From the NCBI RefSeq assembly GCF_000820705.1, contig NZ_CCXI01000131.1:1-34260 (forward strand): DNA of 34,260 nt. Direction: 5' to 3'. Made by a program: the position numbers and the translations under genes. Positions 30,973 to 34,260 of the stretch are shown piece by piece. The stretch comes from Clostridium polynesiense. GTDB taxonomy: Bacteria > Bacillota > Clostridia > Clostridiales > Clostridiaceae. Below the pieces are notes generated by a model that worked only from the letters and a program-made list of their open reading frames with translations, was not told the DNA's origin and searched no databases. Numbering within the stretch: position 1 is the first letter of the stretch; the number at the start of each line of letters is the position of its first letter.

Positions 30973-32379
30973 ATGAGTACGACAATCTCCTTAAATCCCG
31001 TTACAAGAATCAGCGGCTTCCTGCAGATTACTGTTAAACTAGAAAACAGCAAGGTTGTGGATGCAGAAAGCAGCGGTCTGCTTTTTAGAGGCTTTGAGAA
31101 AATGCTTATAGGAAGATCTCCTTTAGACACTGTTTACTTTACTGAAAGAATATGCGGTATATGCTCAGCCGCTCATGCTGTTGCAGCCTCCTTAACCTTG
31201 GAGGATGCTTTAAAAATCACTCCCGATAAGCCAAGCAGAATGCTGAGAGATATTATTCACGGTTTTGAATTTCTTCAAAATCATCTCCGTCAGTTTTATT
31301 TATATACTCTCCCTGACTTTGTTGTAACCCCTGACATTCAACCTGTTTATTCCCGTGAAAATTACGACTTGAGGCTTCCTGAAAGGTTGAATAATCTAAT
31401 TTCCATACATTATGTTCAGGCTGTAGAATATAGCATGCTGTGTCATGAGGCATTAGCAGTCTTAGGAGGAAAAGCCCCTCACAATCACGGAATCTTTCTA
31501 GGAGGTGTTACAGAAAGTCTTAATGCCTATAGATATATACAGTTAAAGTCAATCTTATCCAAAGTCGAAGCTTTCATATCAGATTGTATGATTGAAGATG
31601 TTTATACCATTTCGGAATATTACAAGGAATATTTCCAAATGGGTAAGGGGCAAGGCAATCTCATGAGCTACGGTCTATTTAATTCCTACAACGAAAAAAA
31701 TATATACAGTATTGCACCAGGCACTTTCATTGATGGGGTTATAGGAGAATTTAATCCAAAATATATTTCAGAAAATATATTTAATTCCTGGTATAAAGGG
31801 GATGTTCTGCAAAGTGATCTCTTTAAGGAAGATTCTGAAGCAGACATGGATAAACCTAATGGGTATACCTTTGTAAAGGCTCCCAGATACAAAGGATATT
31901 CTATGGAGGTAGGTCCTTTAGCAAGGATGATACTAAGCGGTAACTATAAAAAACAGGTATCCATGATGGACAGAACCATTGCAAGAGTCCTTGAAGCTAA
32001 AAAGATAGCTGAAACCATAAAAATCTTTTTAGATGCAGTGCCCTATGACACATTTTTACAGAAAGCATATGATATACCTAATGAAGCAATAGGCGCAGGA
32101 CTTACAGACACTACCCGCGGTGCATTAGGTCACTGGCTCCAAATTAAGGATAGTAAGATTGCAAGTTATAATATTATTACCCCAAGTGTCTGGAACTGCT
32201 CTCCTAGAGATTCTAACGGAATGCTAGGGGTTATAGAGCAAGCTCTTGTAGGAACTGAAATAAAAAATATCAATCACCCTGTGGAGATAGGCCGGATAGT
32301 AAGATCCTTTGACCCCTGCATTTCCTGTGCTACTCATGTAATCAGTGACAAGCTTAATCCTCTTGAGATATTAATATAA
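30973..32379 (+). CDS. [NiFe]-hydrogenase large (catalytic) subunit
   Basis: A 468-residue subunit carrying the NiFe active site. The L1 motif is ERI-C61-G-I-C64-SAA-H68 and the L2 motif SFDP-C449-IS-C452-AT-H455, giving the four Ni-binding cysteines. After H455 come 13 residues (VISDKLNPLEILI), the extension removed by the maturation protease once nickel is inserted. All four are Cys, so it is not a [NiFeSe] enzyme. The ATG has TAAGGAGG upstream and lies 15 nt after the small-subunit gene; the protease gene begins 2 nt after the stop. Such enzymes oxidise or evolve H2; direction in the cell is not clear from sequence. Confidence 0.95.
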   Translation: MSTTISLNPVTRISGFLQITVKLENSKVVDAESSGLLFRGFEKMLIGRSPLDTVYFTERICGICSAAHAVAASLTLEDALKITPDKPSRMLRDIIHGFEFLQNHLRQFYLYTLPDFVVTPDIQPVYSRENYDLRLPERLNNLISIHYVQAVEYSMLCHEALAVLGGKAPHNHGIFLGGVTESLNAYRYIQLKSILSKVEAFISDCMIEDVYTISEYYKEYFQMGKGQGNLMSYGLFNSYNEKNIYSIAPGTFIDGVIGEFNPKYISENIFNSWYKGDVLQSDLFKEDSEADMDKPNGYTFVKAPRYKGYSMEVGPLARMILSGNYKKQVSMMDRTIARVLEAKKIAETIKIFLDAVPYDTFLQKAYDIPNEAIGAGLTDTTRGALGHWLQIKDSKIASYNIITPSVWNCSPRDSNGMLGVIEQALVGTEIKNINHPVEIGRIVRSFDPCISCATHVISDKLNPLEILI

Positions 32380-32381
32380 TT

Positions 32382-32831
32382 ATGAAAAGAACTATAATAG
32401 CTATAGGAAACAGATTAATGGGAGATGACGGTATAGCCATAACTGTAGCTGAAAGCTTAAAAGGTAAGCTTATAAAAAGTAATTTTAATGTGATCATTGG
32501 AGAGACAGACTATATGTACTGTATAAAAAACATAGATAAGGATGACTTTATTATTTTGATAGATTCTACTTATTTAGGTTTAAAGCCTGGAACTGTCAAC
32601 TGCTATACATTGGCTCAGTTAAAAAACTCCCAGCATTATTATAAGCCTCTATGCCCCCACAGCTTTTCTCTTCTCCACCACTTAATGAACAGCAGCCCTC
32701 TGAAGGGAATAATAATCGGTATTGAAGGATGTCGTTTTGAATATTCCATGGAATTTAGTGAGGAGATAAAAAGCTCCTTTGAAAATATACGCAGAGAGGT
32801 TTATGATTTAATACTTATAAAAACTAATTAA
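32382..32831 (+). CDS. Hydrogenase maturation protease (HyaD/HupD/HybD, peptidase M52)
   Basis: A 149-residue nickel-dependent endopeptidase that trims the large subunit C-terminus. The three metal-binding residues fall at family positions: D16 in GNRLMGDDG, D61 in LIDSTY and H93 in CPHSF (E. coli HybD uses E16, D62, H93). It is 2 nt after the large-subunit stop, so translationally coupled. There are no hypABCDEF genes in the window; those must be elsewhere for the cofactor to be made. Confidence 0.92.
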   Translation: MKRTIIAIGNRLMGDDGIAITVAESLKGKLIKSNFNVIIGETDYMYCIKNIDKDDFIILIDSTYLGLKPGTVNCYTLAQLKNSQHYYKPLCPHSFSLLHHLMNSSPLKGIIIGIEGCRFEYSMEFSEEIKSSFENIRREVYDLILIKTN

Positions 32832-32863
32832 AAATTCACCTAAATGCTTACCCTAAAACTAAT

Positions 32864-32912
32864 AAAGCCTTATTATCCTTACAGCTATCATAATAATAAG
32901 AACCGCTTTTTT
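32864..32912 (+). terminator. Probable terminator of the hydrogenase operon
   Basis: AAAGC plus CTTATTAT (32864-32876) pair with ATAATAAG and GCTTT (32893-32909) with an AACC bulge, followed by a T-run. It is weaker than other terminators in this window. Confidence 0.5.
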
Positions 32913-32918
32913 TAAATT

Positions 32919-33767
32919 TTATAAAGGCATATACATTTCATACTGCTCTACACCATCTTTAGAAAAAGAATTTTTTCTCACGAAGTTATACACTGAAGAG
33001 CTGTTTGAAAAAGTCAGATAAACCTTAGATATATTGTTTAATAATGCAGCTTTATAGATTAAAGAGCTTGCCACCCCTTTATTTCTGTAGTTTTCCTGTA
33101 CCCACAGCTGCATTATTTTTTCTCCTCTAATCGATAAAAAAGCTATTAAAGTATGTTCATCATATATCCCATAATTTTTAATATTTTCGCAGCAGGAGGA
33201 ATATTCAAAACTATTCTGCCAATTTAAATGATAAGGCTCAAAAATTTCTTTTACCTTTGCTAAGTCTTTCATCTGTAACTCTTTTATTTCATTTTTATTA
33301 TCATACTTGTTTAAAATATTAATATCTTCCAGGGTATAATAATAAAGGTTATAACATTTGTTAAAGCCGAATTTTTCGTAAGCCTCTACAGCTTTATGAT
33401 TGTGAGTGATTACTTCAAGCATGAACTGCCTGCAGTTACTATTAACAGCTTCCTCATTTAGTAATTGAAGAAGCTTTCTGCTGATGCCTTGTCTTCTATA
33501 TTCAGGAATTACACACATTCCTCCGCATCTTAAGGTCTTTACCCCCTGAAATTCCCGGATTCCACCTAAAGCCAATCCCACTGCTTTTCCATCTTCAGCT
33601 AGAGCTATAAATGAGCTTTCAAGCATATTCCCCTCTGCTCCAAAGAATCTTTCTTTAAACTCCCATAAGCTTGGTTTAACAAAAGTTATTACATAATCCG
33701 AAAATCCTGTGGAAAAAACCTCATGAAGCATATTAAAATCAACATCGCTGCACCTTTTAAAAATCAT
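32919..33767 (-). CDS. Tandem GNAT acetyltransferase
   Basis: A 282-residue protein with two GNAT domains. Domain 1 covers about residues 1-145 (FVKPSLWEFKERFFG, GMCVIPEYRRQGISRKLLQLLNEEA, HNHKAVEAYEKFGFNKCYNLYYY). Domain 2 covers about 165-282 (IYDEHTLIAFLSIRGEKIMQLWVQENYRNKGVASSLIYKAALLN). Both keep an acetyl-CoA loop (RRQGIS, RNKGVA). The ATG at 33767 is preferred since GGGAGG ends 9 nt upstream; the first in-frame ATG at 33776 abuts it. The substrate is unknown. Confidence 0.88.
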   Translation of the reverse strand: MIFKRCSDVDFNMLHEVFSTGFSDYVITFVKPSLWEFKERFFGAEGNMLESSFIALAEDGKAVGLALGGIREFQGVKTLRCGGMCVIPEYRRQGISRKLLQLLNEEAVNSNCRQFMLEVITHNHKAVEAYEKFGFNKCYNLYYYTLEDINILNKYDNKNEIKELQMKDLAKVKEIFEPYHLNWQNSFEYSSCCENIKNYGIYDEHTLIAFLSIRGEKIMQLWVQENYRNKGVASSLIYKAALLNNISKVYLTFSNSSSVYNFVRKNSFSKDGVEQYEMYMPL

Positions 33768-33905
33768 GTTACCCATCCTCCCGCATAATACTATTTTTTA
33801 AATTTACATCATCAAAACATTTTTTATAACAAACTTTTCATTAGTTACCTTATTTTCTTTATATAATTATAACCCATTTTATGGATATATTTAAGAAAAT
33901 AAATA

Positions 33906-33942
33906 GCGAAACATCTTAGTTTAAAAATGCTTCGCCCTTTTT
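33906..33942. terminator. Terminator-like hairpin downstream of the adenosine deaminase gene
   Basis: GCGAAACAT (33906-33914) and ATGCTTCGC (33927-33935) pair with one mismatch; T-rich runs flank both sides. It lies 22 nt after the minus-strand add stop codon. Confidence 0.55.
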
Positions 33943-33963
33943 TATCATTACATTTAATTTATT

Positions 33964-34260
33964 TTATTTTTTATTCAAGTATTCTTTTAGTTCTTTTTTA
34001 GTTTCATCGTCGGTGAAGGCAGCTTCCACACCGTTTAAATAAATCCTGTTATAATCTTCCTGTAACAAATTAAATTCTTTATTTATTTTTTCAAATTCTT
34101 TAGTTAAGGAAGTATTGGAAACGGATCTGTTATCCGTATTTAAAGTAACCTTTAACCCGTCCTTAAGAAAGTTAATAAAAGGATGCTCTTTAATACCTGC
34201 AGCAGCTTTAGTTTGAACATTACTTGTAGGACAAACCTCCAGTGGGATTTCTTTTTCCTT
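33964..34260 (-). CDS. add: Adenosine deaminase, C-terminal part (gene runs off the window)
   Basis: The last 98 codons of a minus-strand gene whose 5' part is beyond 34260. The visible part begins KEKEIPLEVCPTSNVQT and continues with KEHPFINFLKDGLKVTLNTDN then RSVSNTSLTKEFE, which are the conserved C-terminal motifs of adenosine/AMP deaminases: the CPTSN motif and the catalytic NTDNR region with the zinc-binding Asp. The frame ends in YLNKK and a TAA at 33964-33966. It converts adenosine to inosine in purine salvage. The frame is open to the window edge without disruption. Confidence 0.9.
   Translation of the reverse strand, partial: KEKEIPLEVCPTSNVQTKAAAGIKEHPFINFLKDGLKVTLNTDNRSVSNTSLTKEFEKINKEFNLLQEDYNRIYLNGVEAAFTDDETKKELKEYLNKK

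Noticed and set aside
30973-32379. [NiFeSe] hydrogenase, given a selenoprotein in the window
   Set aside because: The C-terminal nickel motif reads C449-I-S-C452 with ordinary Cys codons and no in-frame TGA.

Overview
The window reads as a chromosomal segment of a low-GC, spore-forming anaerobe of the Clostridium type. The evidence is AT-rich sequence with strong GGAGG-type ribosome binding sites and frequent TTG/GTG starts, a T-box leader in front of asnS, a clostridial-style three-gene [NiFe]-hydrogenase cluster, an anaerobic ribonucleotide reductase activase (NrdG), and a UGA-containing selenoprotein. No species name can be given from this sequence alone. There is no phage, plasmid, rRNA, CRISPR or transposase gene; most of it is ordinary housekeeping and accessory chromosome.

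Layout. 1-3.2 kb: a truncated copy of a dispersed palindrome, a SelW-like selenoprotein whose UGA (239-241) splits the reading frame, an L,D-transpeptidase, and then (minus strand) an ABC permease, an ABC ATPase and a small PLDc_N protein. 3.3-4.8 kb: a GIY-YIG gene on the plus strand, then a YxlD-like protein, a YxlC-like protein and an ECF sigma factor on the minus strand. Together the minus-strand genes match the gene order and sizes of the Bacillus sigY-yxlCDEFG operon, but split by the GIY-YIG gene. Both halves are preceded by the same ECF-type promoter pattern (TGAACTA, 16 nt, then GTT(T/A)AAT).

5.1-11 kb: a phosphoesterase, a DUF421 membrane protein, a repeat-rich Gly/Tyr/Pro/Met and His/Tyr protein that looks like a spore-coat protein behind a sigma-K-like promoter, a cytochrome b5-like protein, T-box plus asnS, and an M24 peptidase. 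11-20 kb: uppP, an overlooked 50-residue secreted peptide, an alpha/beta hydrolase, a half-size EamA transporter, a secreted protein of unknown function, nrdG, a VanZ-like protein, a perfect 30-bp-arm palindrome, an AraC regulator divergent from murE (meso-diaminopimelate type) and a DAACS-type symporter.

20-29.8 kb: tRNA-Gly(CCC), an AraC regulator with a GyrI-like domain facing a free-standing GyrI-like protein, a second ECF sigma/anti-sigma pair (DUF4179 type), a chloramphenicol-phosphotransferase-like kinase, rpiA, a nucleotidyltransferase-TPR fusion, a GNAT gene with a palindrome copy on each side, a SIMPL-domain protein and another GNAT protein. 29.8-34.3 kb: the [NiFe]-hydrogenase genes (small subunit, large subunit, maturation protease) behind a Rex-like operator, a tandem GNAT protein, and the 3' end of an adenosine deaminase gene running off the window.

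The most noteworthy items are the selenoprotein, the split sigY-type locus with twin promoters, the dispersed palindrome family with a conserved off-palindrome TTTACA, the coat-like repeat protein, and the hydrogenase small subunit with an Asn in place of a proximal-cluster Cys.
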